Assembly (NCBI GenBank): GCA_027924585.1
Contig: BSBM01000425.1
Coordinates: 1-64,000 of the forward strand
Direction of reading: 5' to 3'
Source of the DNA: Larix kaempferi
Lineage: Eukaryota > Streptophyta > Pinopsida > Pinales > Pinaceae
Length of the DNA stretch: 64,000 nt
Below are positions 1 through 10,508 of the stretch, piece after piece. The translations under genes and the position numbers were made by a program. How positions within the stretch are numbered: the first letter of the stretch is position 1; every line of letters begins with the position of its first letter. Under the pieces are notes generated by a model. That model saw nothing but the letters and a program-made list of their open reading frames with translations. It had not been told where the DNA came from and did not search any database.

Positions 1-14
1 TAATATCACCCCGC

Positions 15-51
<37 letters not shown>

Positions 52-2180
52 ATCCCCCCTATATTTATGTTTCACCTAATCCCCCTACCCCCTATAGATA
101 AAATCCCCCAAGCTATCTCTCTCTCTATCTACCCACACCTCCCTACCGACATATCTCTCTCTCTCCCTATATACTCCCCCTTCTCTTTAATTTCCCTCAT
201 CCTCCCCAACCCCATAACCTTCCTTCTCTTTCTCTCTCCCTACAATCCATGCACCCCTCATCCCATTATCCCTAACCCCAACCCCTAGTTATCACATCCT
301 AGCCCTACCCCTAATTTATCTCTCTCTCTATTTCTCTTTGTGTCTACTACTAATATCACTCTCTCTACCTCTAAAATATCTTACTCTCTCTACTCATATC
401 TCCCCTCTCCCCTTCCCTAACCCCCCTCTAACATCTTGTACACCTAACACCCCCTCTCTCTTGTAAAATGCTTCCCCATTCCCCTTCTCTCTCTCTCTCT
501 CTCTAAATCGCCTTCTCTTCAACTATACCCACTTCTCTCAAACTTCTATGATATTCTGCAAAACTCTAAACTCCTAATCCCTACCTCTTTATCTACCCCA
601 ATTTCCATCCTCTTACTACCCATAATCATCCATGAATGTCCCTCCACCCACTACTCCTAACCTCTCTCTCTCTCTTTGTCAACTACCCCATTCCTCAACT
701 ATACCCCATTCTCTCAAAATTCGATTCTCCTCCCCAAACACCTAACCCTCATGATCTCAATCTCTTTCTCTCCCCCAACCTCCCTCCTCCATCTACCACT
801 AATACACCCCCAAAAATCTCTCTCTCTCTCTCTCTCTCCAACCTACCCATAATCCCCACCCCCCATACTCCCTAATACACCCGCCATTCTTTGTCTCTCC
901 TCCATCCTCACCCTAACCCTTACTAAAACCATCTCACATTCTCTATCTCCCCTAATCATCCACGTACTCATAAAACCCACTTTTTTTTCTCTCCTCCAAC
1001 CACCTAACAACAAACCCCCTCTATCTCTAGCTCTCTCTATCTATTACCCCCTTCTCTCAAATTGTGAGGTAGCTCCCAAAACCCCTAACCCTCCTAATGT
1101 TTATCTTTTTCTCTACCCAAACCTCACTCCCGCGTACACCTAATCACCCCCCATCTCTCTCTCTCTCAGACCCCTATTCAGCCACTTACCCCTAACCCCC
1201 CCCCCTCTTTGTCTCCTCCTAATCCCTGATAGCCCCCCCTCTCTCTCTCTCTCCTAGACCCTACTATAAATCCTACGATTAATCACTATATCTCTATCTA
1301 TCTACTCCCCTCCTAGTCCTAACCCTTAGTAAAACCCTCTCTCATTCTCTCTCTCTCACCTATTCCTCTTCCCATGCCTAATCCCAATTGCTTTCTCACT
1401 CCCCAAACACCCTACAACACACTGCCTCTCCTTATCTCTCTTCCAAACCCACTCCCCTACTCCTACCCCTACAAATAACTCCCCCCCACACTCTCTCTCT
1501 CTCTCTCTATTGCCCCCTCTCTTTCTCTATCCCTCAACCCCTGATGCCCACTCCCTCTCTCTACACATAACCCCTTTCTCTCTCTCCCTAATGGCCCCCC
1601 TCTTTATCCCTCTCCTACTCCCAACACTAACCAACCCACCCCTCTCTCTGTCTCCACCTCTGCAACTAGCTCCCCCCTTCTTTCTAACTACCCTACTCCT
1701 CCCAAAACTCCTTCCTAATATCTATCTCTTTCTCTCCCCCATACCCCTAATCACTCCCCTTCTCTCTCTATCTGTAACTCTCTCTCTCTCTCTCAACCCC
1801 CTTCTAATCCACCTATCCCTAACCCCTGCCCCTTTCTCTCTCCCCCTACTCCCTAACACCCCCATGATCTCTCTCTCTAACACACAAACAAACACACACA
1901 CCCTAATCCCACTGTTACAAATACCCCCTTCCTCCCTCCCTCTCTCCCCTCCTCTCCACCTAACAATTACTACCCCTCGCACTCTCTCTTTCACTCTCTT
2001 TGTTCTCACCTAACAATTACTATGACCCCCCCTCTCTTTCTTCCATACAACCACTAACAAACCCCCCTCTAGTTCTCTCTATATCACTCCCCCATTATGC
2101 ATAGGCCGCACTTCTCTCTATGTTTCTCCTCATCTCCCCAATGACCCTTCTAACACCTACACCTAATATAACCCCCATTG

Positions 2181-2215
<35 letters not shown>

Positions 2216-2613
2216 TGTGTCTCTTTATCTCTCCTACTAATACACCTACCCTTGACTCCCACCCCTTTATATCTATCCCTACTCCCTAACACCCCCCTTC
2301 TATCTTCATCTCTAACACACAAACACATATCGCCCTACTCCAACACATACAACTAAACCCCTTCCTCCCTCTCTCTGTCCCCCCTACTTATTATAACCAT
2401 TACTGAAACCCATTCCAACTTCCTTCCCCCCTCCCCCCTCTCTTTATCTCTTACTCTCCGACCACTAAACAACCCCCCCTCTCTCTCTCTCCCTCTCCAT
2501 CTCTCCATAATCCCCCTTCTAATTATGTTTCACCTAATTCCCATACCTCCTACAGCTAACAACCCCTTGACTATATCTCTCCATATATACCCCCACCTCC
2601 CTATCCACATCTC

Positions 2614-2674
<61 letters not shown>

Positions 2675-3027
2675 GTATACTCCCCCTTCTCTTTAATTAT
2701 TCTCATCCTGCCCAAACCCATAACTCCCCTTCTGTCTTTCTCTCTCCCTACAATCAACACACTCCTCATTCCACTATCCCTAGCCCCAACCCCCTAATTG
2801 TCACATTCTATCCCTACCCCTTCTCTCTCTCTAAACCCCCTCGCTCTTCAACTATACCCACGTCTCTCAAACTAGCATGATATTCTCCAAAACTCTAAAC
2901 TCCTAATCCATACATCTTTATCTCCCCCAATGTCCAACCTCCCACTAACCATAATCATCCCTCAATGTCCCTCCTCCCACTGCAACTAATCCCCCCTCTC
3001 TCTCTCCAAATCCCCCTACTCCCTAAC

Positions 3028-3072
<45 letters not shown>

Positions 3073-4286
3073 CCTCTCTCTACTCCCAACTGCCCCATTC
3101 TCTCAAACTTTCATTCTCCTCCCCAAACACCTAAACTTTTTTATCTCTATCTCTTTATCTCCCCTAACCTCCCTTCTCTCCTTACCACTAATCAACCCCA
3201 AAAACTCTCTCTCTCTCTCTCTATCAACCCCCCAAACATACACCTACCCATAATCCTTACCCCCCATACTCCCTAATACACTCTCGATTCTCTATCTCTC
3301 CCCCCCTCCTCTCCCTAACCCTTACTAAAACCCTCTCACATTCTTTATCTCCCTAATCCTCCACATAATCCTAAACCCCACTTTTTTCTCTCTCCTCCAA
3401 CCACCTAACACTAACCCCCCTCTCTCTATCCTTCTCTATTTGTCACTCGCTTCTCTCAAATTTCAATGTAGCTCCCAAAACCCCTAATGTTCCTAATGTC
3501 TATCTTTTTCTCTACCAAAACCTCACTCCCCACTACACCTAATCACCCCCCAACTCTCTCTCTCTCTCAAACCCCTATTCATCCACTTACCCCTAACCCC
3601 CACCCCTCTCTGTCTCCTCCTAATCCCTGATAGCCTCCCTTCTCTCTCTCTCCTAGCACCTACTATAAACCCTATGAGTAACCACTATCTCTCTTTCTCT
3701 TTCTATCTATCTATCTACCTATCTACTCCCCTCATAGTCCTAACCCTTACTAAAACCCTCTCTCATTTTCTCTCTCTCCCATACTCCTCCTATGCCTAAC
3801 ACCCACTACTTTCTCACTCCCCAAACATAATACAACCCACTAACACTCCTTATCTCTCTCCCAAACTCACTTTCCTACTCCTACACCTACCAATAACACC
3901 CCCACTCTCTCTCTCCCCCTATCCCTCACCTCAGTCTCCTCCCTCCTCCCCCTAATCCTTACTAACACCCTATTTATTTCTATCTCTCTCATACTACTCT
4001 ACCTACACCTAACCCCTACTTCATTCTCTCTCCCTCAAACCAGTAACGCCCACCCCCTCTCTCTCTACAGATAACCCCTTGCTCTCTCCCTAACGCTCTT
4101 CAACTATACCCACGTCTCTCAAACTTCCATGATATTCCCCAAAAATATAAACTCCTAATCCCTACCTCTTTATATCCCTTAATATCAATCCTCCCACTAC
4201 CCATAATCATCCCTCAATGTCCCTCCTCCCAATACCTCTAGTCCCCCTCCTCTCTCTCTCTCCAAATCCCACTATCCCCTACCACT

Positions 4287-4328
<42 letters not shown>

Positions 4329-4766
4329 CTCTCTCTCTCTCTCTCTCTCTACTCCCAAGTGCCCCATTCCTCAACTATACCCAATTCTCTCAAACTTCCA
4401 TTCTCCTCCCCAAACGCCTAACCCTCATGATATCTATCTCTTTATCTCCCCCAACCTCCCTCCTCCCCCTACCACTAATCGACCCCCAAAACTCTCTCTA
4501 TCTCTCAACCCCCTAAACATTCACCTAACCATAATCCTCACCCCACACACTCCCTAATACACCCCCCATTCTCTATCTCTCCCCCCCTCTCCCTAACCCT
4601 TACTAAAACCCTCTTGTATTCTCTATCTCCCCTAATCCTCCACGTACTCCTAAACCCCACTTCTTTCTCTCTCCTCCAACGAACTAACACCAACCAACCT
4701 CTCTCTCTAACTCTCTTTATATGTCATCCCCTTCTCTCAAATTTCCATGTAGCTCTCAAAACCCCT
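1..4766. repeat. Pyrimidine-rich satellite array with ~2.4-kb higher-order units (left block)
   Basis: The + strand is almost pure C/T with scattered A, built of (CT)n runs joined by phrases such as CCCTAACCC and ACTCCCTAACACC. Longer phrases recur in the same order. A TTATGTTTCACCTAAT anchor is at about 66 and 2524. AACTCTAAACTCCTAATCC is at about 561 and 2890, with a variant near 4145. CTCCCAAAACCCCTAA is near 1070 and 3470, and interrupted at 4760. TAATCCCTGATAGC is near 1220 and 3620. This gives a diverged period of about 2.3-2.46 kb, followed by a shortened unit of about 1.27 kb starting near 4090. Open frames in it are Leu/Ser/Pro low-complexity and are not taken as genes. The block ends at the copia insertion. 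Confidence 0.85.
2611..2671. repeat. (CT)n microsatellite run
   Basis: A 61-bp CT dinucleotide tract with a single GT interruption near 2621. Similar long runs lie at 3030-3071, 4291-4324, 63234-63262 and 63946-63979. They are the purest parts of the satellite and are homopurine/homopyrimidine mirror repeats, a class known to be able to form triplex (H-DNA). Confidence 0.9.
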
Positions 4767-5463
4767 TGTTAGAATAGTAATCCATACTTAGTACCATAGT
4801 CCATAACCTTAGTCAATTTTATTGCCACATGTGCATTATTACACCATAGTTTGGACTAGGTGACTTTAGTTTGTCAAATATCCACTTTTGAGAGTGTTCA
4901 CACCTGTTTCTAAGCAAACCAGCTCACCCAAACTCCAGTTTTGTCCACAAATGCACCCTCATTAAATGCTGGAGCACTCTCCTTCCTTGAATTGGGGAAT
5001 CTCTATTGACTAGGACCGCTTAGGTGAATTTTGCTCATTTTTTCCTAGATTTGGAGCATTTATTGCTTCCTTGGACCTCCCACACACCTCTATTTGCTCA
5101 CCCACACATGCCTTGGCCTCATTTATGACCCAAAATGCTTCAGCCACCTTCACACAAGAATTGGTGATTGTTTGGAATGATTAGGATTGAGTTGGACCCA
5201 CCTAGAGGGGATTGAAGCCAATTTTGGCAATTTAACTTGTACACTCATCTTGAGCTATCTAATGCTCTCGAATTTCTCCATGATGTAATAAAAACCTGTT
5301 CTAAACATTTTCACATGTTAGACAGACTGATAATGCCAAGTTTCAGTTCACATTGTGTGTAAATCTTTCTTCCTTTCAAGCTATTTTGTTGCTTATTGCA
5401 AATTATTCGATCTTGTGAGGTTCTCCATAGCTCCAGGATCTACTGTTAATCAAAATAATCACA
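4767..5463 (+). repeat. 5' LTR of the copia element
   Basis: 697 bp, TG...CA termini, followed directly by the primer-binding site. It matches 9811-10508 with about 7% mismatches and a 1-bp length difference. An ATGTAATAAAAACC stretch near 5283 is a plausible polyadenylation region. No convincing TATA box was identified. Confidence 0.95.
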
Positions 5464-5476
5464 TGGTATCAGATCC
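5464..5476 (+). other. Primer-binding site of the copia element
   Basis: TGGTATCAGATCC starts at the first base after the 5' LTR. It matches the TGGTATCAGA core that plant copia elements use to pair with initiator tRNA-Met. The last bases deviate from the usual TGGTATCAGAGC. Confidence 0.85.
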
Positions 5477-5601
5477 TTGTGGAGTTAGTGCATGGCAGAT
5501 CATTCCTTAAGCATTTCAACTGCATTCTAGTGAGGATTTCTAGATAAAAATCGAGTGTTTTTTGCAGGCGTTTCAACAGTTTTCTCACCAACGCAGCAGT
5601 C

Positions 5602-8600
5602 ATGGAAGCCAACCAAATGTTGCTCACTCCCTTCAATTTTTTCGATTGGATGGCTGAGATGGTTATCAAACTGAGATCAAAAGGTATCTATAGAGTAACC
5701 AATGGCACAGAGGCAGAACCAAACTCAGTTGTAGAGAAATCCAAGTATTACAATCAACTTGATGAAGCATATGGTATGTTGTGCCTGAGCATTTCAAGGG
5801 AACTCTTGTTTCACACTGACAGTATAACAACTCCCAATGAAGTATGGTTGAAGTTTGAATCACTCTTTGGGAAGACTGATCAACTAAGAGGCCACCAACT
5901 TGAGAACAAGCTCATCAGCTTGAGCCCAATTCACTTTGAAACAATCCAAGAATTCTTCACCAAATTCAAGTCATTGCTACTTCAATTGCAGCAATGTGGT
6001 ATTATTAAGAAGGAAGAACAACTGATTCTATCAATACTGTCAAAGGTAGGGCTAGAGTTCTCTGTATTTGTTAGCACATTCCACTCAGCCAAGATGACCC
6101 TTCAAAATTGGAAAATTCCAGCTCTAGCAACCTTCATGGAGTGTCTCACTCAGGAGCAGGACAAACTAGTTCATCTAGGCACCATAAAATCAAAGGACCA
6201 AGCACTGGCAATGGGTGTTTCGAATGGTACCAAAGGCAAGCAGAAAGCAAAGGGTTCGAAGTAGCCAGAGAAGAGGAAGTTTGATAGAACCAATATTGCA
6301 GATGGAGGTTCAAATCCTTCAAAGGAGAAGGACAAGAAGGGAAAGGAAAAGACCAAATGCACCTATTGTCATAAGGGATGGCATCCAGAGAGCTCATGTA
6401 TGAAGAAAACCATTGACTCAATGGCATAGCTGCTGGAGAAGAACAACATCCCAGTCCTTAAGGGTGCAAGGAAGAAAGAAAGCACCTCAAATCCTGACAA
6501 TAAGGAGAAGTGTCATGCTTTGGTAGCAGGTATTTCAAATCCCTCATCCTTTATCATTGATTCAAGAGCTTCCAGGCATATGGTTTCATCCAGAGAGCTC
6601 TTCTCTTCTATGCATTCTAATGGTGGCCCAACAGTTCGAATGGGAGATGATTCAGAAATCCATACCAAGGGGATTGGTAGGATTGACTTGGAGCATGGCT
6701 ATTTTAGTGATGTGCTCTATATACCCTCATTGGCTGCAAATTTGCTATTAGTTTATCAAATGACCCATACACAAGAAGCTAAGAGAGTAACATTTACTCC
6801 AAATTTGGTAGAAATCTCAGAAATTTCTTCAAATCAAGTTGTGGAAGTGGGTTTTGCTGATCATCAAGAGAGAATGTACAAATTCTCCAATTTTATTCCA
6901 AATTCTAGTGACCATGCTCTTGTCTCTCATGCCAACGAGACCTCTAAGCTGTGGCATGAAAGGTTTGGCCAGATGAACTACAAATATCTCCAGACATTGC
7001 ATAAGGATGAGATGGTAGAAGGGCTTCCTGAAATCAAATCTTCAAATGGTGCATGCATTGGTTGTGTAGTTGGAAAGCATCTAGAGCGCAACTATGAGAA
7101 GGGAATGGAAATGTGAGACACTCAACCACTTGGATTGGTACATTCAAACCTCATTGGTCCTCTTCCCACTCCATCATATGGTGGATCAAGGTATGTACTC
7201 ACATTCATAGATGACTACTCTCGATTCTGCTGGGTATACTTCCTTAAATTGAAATCAGAAGTGTTTGAGAAATTGAAGATTTGGAAGGCCTTACTGGAGA
7301 ATCATAGTGGTCATAAGATAAAAATCCTTAGGATTGATAATGGAAAAGAGTATGTGAATAATAACATTCAGCATCTTTGTGAGGAATGTGGCATCCAAAT
7401 GCAACATTCAATCCCCTACACACCTTAGCAAAATGGTGTGGCAGAGAGGAAAAATAGATCTCTCAAAGAGATGGCCACTTGCATGATTGAAGATAGGGAT
7501 CTAAGACCTAAGCTATGGGAAGAAGCCATCAATTGTTCTGCTCATATTCAGAACAAATCCTTTCACAAATCATTCAAAGGTAAAACCCCCTATGAGGTAG
7601 GGTTTGGCCAAAAACCAAATGTGTCAAATTTCAGAATTTTTGGATCTAGAATATGGGCTCGAATTCCATCAGAAAAGAGGAAGGATTTGGAGCCACAGAG
7701 TAGAGAATGTATCATGGTTGGATATGGTGAAGACACAAAGGGTTACAAGCTCCTCGACACATCCACACTCAAAAATTTCATTGAGAGAAGTGTGCAATTC
7801 GAAGAAGAACCAATTCCTGATTTTGAGATTGCACCGGGGGAATGCTCTTCTCCTCCACACCTTAATGAAACAAGTGATGATTCATGTTCTGATTTTTCTG
7901 ATATTGCTGAATATGACATTGTTGTACATGAGTCACCATCAAGGCCCAAGTGGGCTGAAAAAATCATACAAGCTGTAGGTGAATCGGCAGGCAATCCCCA
8001 AGAGCCTAGGAAAACTAGATCTCAAGCAATCAATGCTTCCTTTGCAAATGAAAGTGAAATTGCTAATCATTGTTATATGTTGATTGGATATGATCCAACA
8101 TCATATCAGGAAGCTCATCATGATCCAAGGTGGAGAACAACAATGCAAGAAGAATTCCAATCTCTCCAAGAGAACAAAACATGGGATTTGGTGCCTCTTC
8201 CTCCCAAGAGAAAACTTGTGCAATGTAAGTGGATTTTTCAAACCACACCTATTGCTGATGGTTCTGATCTGAAGTATAAGTCTAGGTTAGTGGATAAGGG
8301 CTACTCACAAATCCATGGTGTGGATTATACAGAGACCTTTACATCAGTTGCAAAGATGGACTCAATTAGACTAGCTCTAGCCATGGCAGCTAGTAAGGGT
8401 TGGGAAGTTCACCATATGGATGTTAAAAGTGCATTCTTACATGGTGAGCTACAGGAAGAGATCTATATGCAGCAACTTGAAGGTTTTCAAGAGGATCGCT
8501 CACTTGTTTGCAGGTTGAAGAAGTCACTCTATGGACTCAAGCAAGCCCCCGGGGCTTGGTATGTCAAAATGGATGCTTTTTTTCTCTCAATTGGTTTCTT

Positions 8601-9615
8601 TTGATGCAAGTTTGATCCAAATGTTTATTTGCAGCAATGTGATGATAATTTTCAGGTCATTGTACTGTATGTTGATGATCTTTTAATTATAGGGAGCTGC
8701 AACAAACAAATTGGCTCAATCAAAGCATCTTTGCACAGTGAATTTGCCATGAGCAACCTAGGATTGCTAAGGCAATTTTTGGGTTTGGAAATTGAGCAAA
8801 CTGAGAGAGTTATATTGCTCAGTCAATCTAAGTATGCTTTAGACCTGTTATTGAAGTTTAAAATGGCTGAATGTAAGTCATCCAAGTGCCCATTCCTTTC
8901 AAGCATAAAACTAGGTGAATTTGAAGACTCTCCATTGGTGGATTGCACACTCTACAGGCAGCTAGTTGGAAGTTTGTTGTACATTACACATACAAGACCT
9001 GATTTGTCTTATGTTGTAAGTGGTGTAGAAAGATATATGCAGTAGCCACATGAGATCTATTGGAAGGAAGCCAAAAGTATCCTTCAATATGTCCAAGGAA
9101 CAAAGAGCTTTGGGGTACACTATGCAGTTGGTTCTTCACTACAACTAGCTGGATTTTCTAATTCCGATTGGGCTGGAGATCCCTTTGATAGAAATTCCAT
9201 TTTAGGTTTTTTTTTCATGTTTGCTGAAGGTCCCATTTGCTGGTAATGTAAGAAACAACACACTATTTCACTTTCATCAGCAGAGGCCGAGTACAGGGCA
9301 GCAGTGAATGCAGCCACACATTGTGTTTGGTTGCAAGGTATTCTTCAGGAGTTTGGTGTTGCTATTGATTCTCCAACAAACATTTGGGTGGGTAATCAAA
9401 GTGCCATCAAGATATCTACTGATCTAGTACAAAGGTAGAGATCAAAGAACATTTAAATCATTCTGCACTACACTCGGGGCTTGGTGCATGATAGAGTGAT
9501 TTCCTTGCAGTATTTCCCATCCACCGAGCAAACTGCTGATATTTTCAACAAGTGTTTTACTGAGAAGACCTTCACTCACTTCAGAGCTTTGCTTGGAGTG
9601 AGCGATGGATGGTGA
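5602..9615 (+). pseudogene. gag-pol: copia Gag-Pol polyprotein with eight in-frame stops and no frameshift
   Basis: A single frame runs from ATG 5602 to TGA 9613-9615. Gag occupies about 5602-6500, with zinc knuckle CX2CX4HX4C (CTYCHKGWH...C) at 6358-6399. The protease has IDSRASRHM near 6556, where the active-site Gly of DSGAS has become Arg. Integrase covers about 6950-7900: FIDDYSR and NGVAERKN are present, but the first catalytic Asp of HSD is Asn (HSNL near 7138). RT covers about 8160-8900 (KWIFQT, MDVKSAFLHG, YGLKQAPGAW, YVDDLLIIG). RNase H covers about 9100-9600 (SNSDWAGD, SSAEAEYRA). Nonsense codons are TAG at 6262, 6427, 7426, 9043 and 9436, TGA at 7114 and 8602, and TAA at 9244. Length and domain order fit copia; the element cannot be autonomous now. 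Confidence 0.95.
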
Positions 9616-9800
9616 TTGCTGCAATTTTATTGCAGGTTTATCCCCATGTCCATTTTAGAGGGAATTTTTTATCCCATGTGATTTTACTTCTTGTCCTCAA
9701 TTTACATGGACAAATAAAATTTCTATTTGTAATGAGGTGACTTGACCCTTTGTTGCTAAGGCCTCCCACTTTAATTTAATGAGATGTACTAAGTTCTGGT

Positions 9801-9810
9801 TAAGGGGGGG
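9801..9810 (+). other. Polypurine tract of the copia element
   Basis: TAAGGGGGGG lies directly before the 3' LTR at 9811. It is the expected plus-strand primer for reverse transcription. Confidence 0.9.
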
Positions 9811-10508
9811 TGTTAGAATAGTAATCCATACTTAGTACCATAGTCCATAACCTTAGTTAATTTTATTGCCACATGTGCATTATTACACCATAGTTTGGAC
9901 TAGGTGACTTTAGTTGGTCAAATATCCACTTTTGAGAGTGTTCACACCTGCTTCTAAGAAAACCAACTCACCCAAAGTCCAGTTTTGTCCATAAGTGTAC
10001 CCTCATTAAATGCAGGAGCGCTCTCCTTCCTTGAATTGGGGAATCTCTGTTTACTAGGAGTGCTTGGGTGGATTTTGCCCATTTTTTGGCTAGATTTGGA
10101 GCATTTATTGATTCATTGGACCTCCCACACACCTCTATTTGCTCACCCATGCATGCCTTGGCCTAATTTATGACCCATCATGCTTCACCCACCTTCACAC
10201 TAGAATTCATGATTGTTTGGGATGATTAGGACTGAGTTGGACCCACCTAGGGGGGATTGAGGCCAATTTTGGCAATTTAGCTTGTACACTCATCTTGAGC
10301 TATCTAATGCTCTTCAATTTCTCCATGATGTAATAAAAACCTATTCTAAACATTTTCACATGATAGACAAACTAATAATGCCAAGTTTCAGTTCACATTG
10401 TGTGTAAATTTTTCTTCCTTTCAAGTTATTTTGCTGGTTATTACAAATTATTCTATTTTGTGAGGTTCTCCATAGCTCCAGGATCTACTGTGAATCAAAA
10501 TACTCACA
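9811..10508 (+). repeat. 3' LTR of the copia element
   Basis: 698 bp, TGTTAG...TCACA, homologous to 4767-5463. It is followed by the second CCCCT target copy at 10509-10513. The 195 bases between the gag-pol stop and this LTR hold only the PPT region. Confidence 0.95.

Larger units (their letters stand above)
4767..10508 (+). mobile_element. Ty1/copia LTR retrotransposon, complete but decayed
   Basis: Both LTRs begin TGTTAG and end CACA, and enclose PBS, one gag-pol frame and PPT in copia order (Gag, protease, integrase, RT, RNase H). The target duplication CCCCT is perfect: 4762-4766 and 10509-10513. Removing the element and one CCCCT restores the satellite phrase found intact near 1070 and 3470, so the insertion is clean. 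The LTRs differ at roughly 50 of 697 positions by hand count (about 7%), indicating an old insertion. It is the only element here on the + strand. Confidence 0.97.

Noticed and set aside
1722-2009. Arg/Glu-rich open frame on the - strand of the satellite (also 2530-2769, 29567-29800, 47423-47674)
   Set aside because: It is the complement of CT repeats (GAGAGA reads Arg-Glu). It is repeat content, not a coding signal.
1510-2013. 167-codon open frame in the satellite, and similar ones (62194-62700, 62663-63178, 11887-12297)
   Set aside because: The translations are Leu/Ser/Pro/Thr low complexity arising because the C/T/A alphabet lacks most stop codons. No domain, and frames are not conserved between satellite units.
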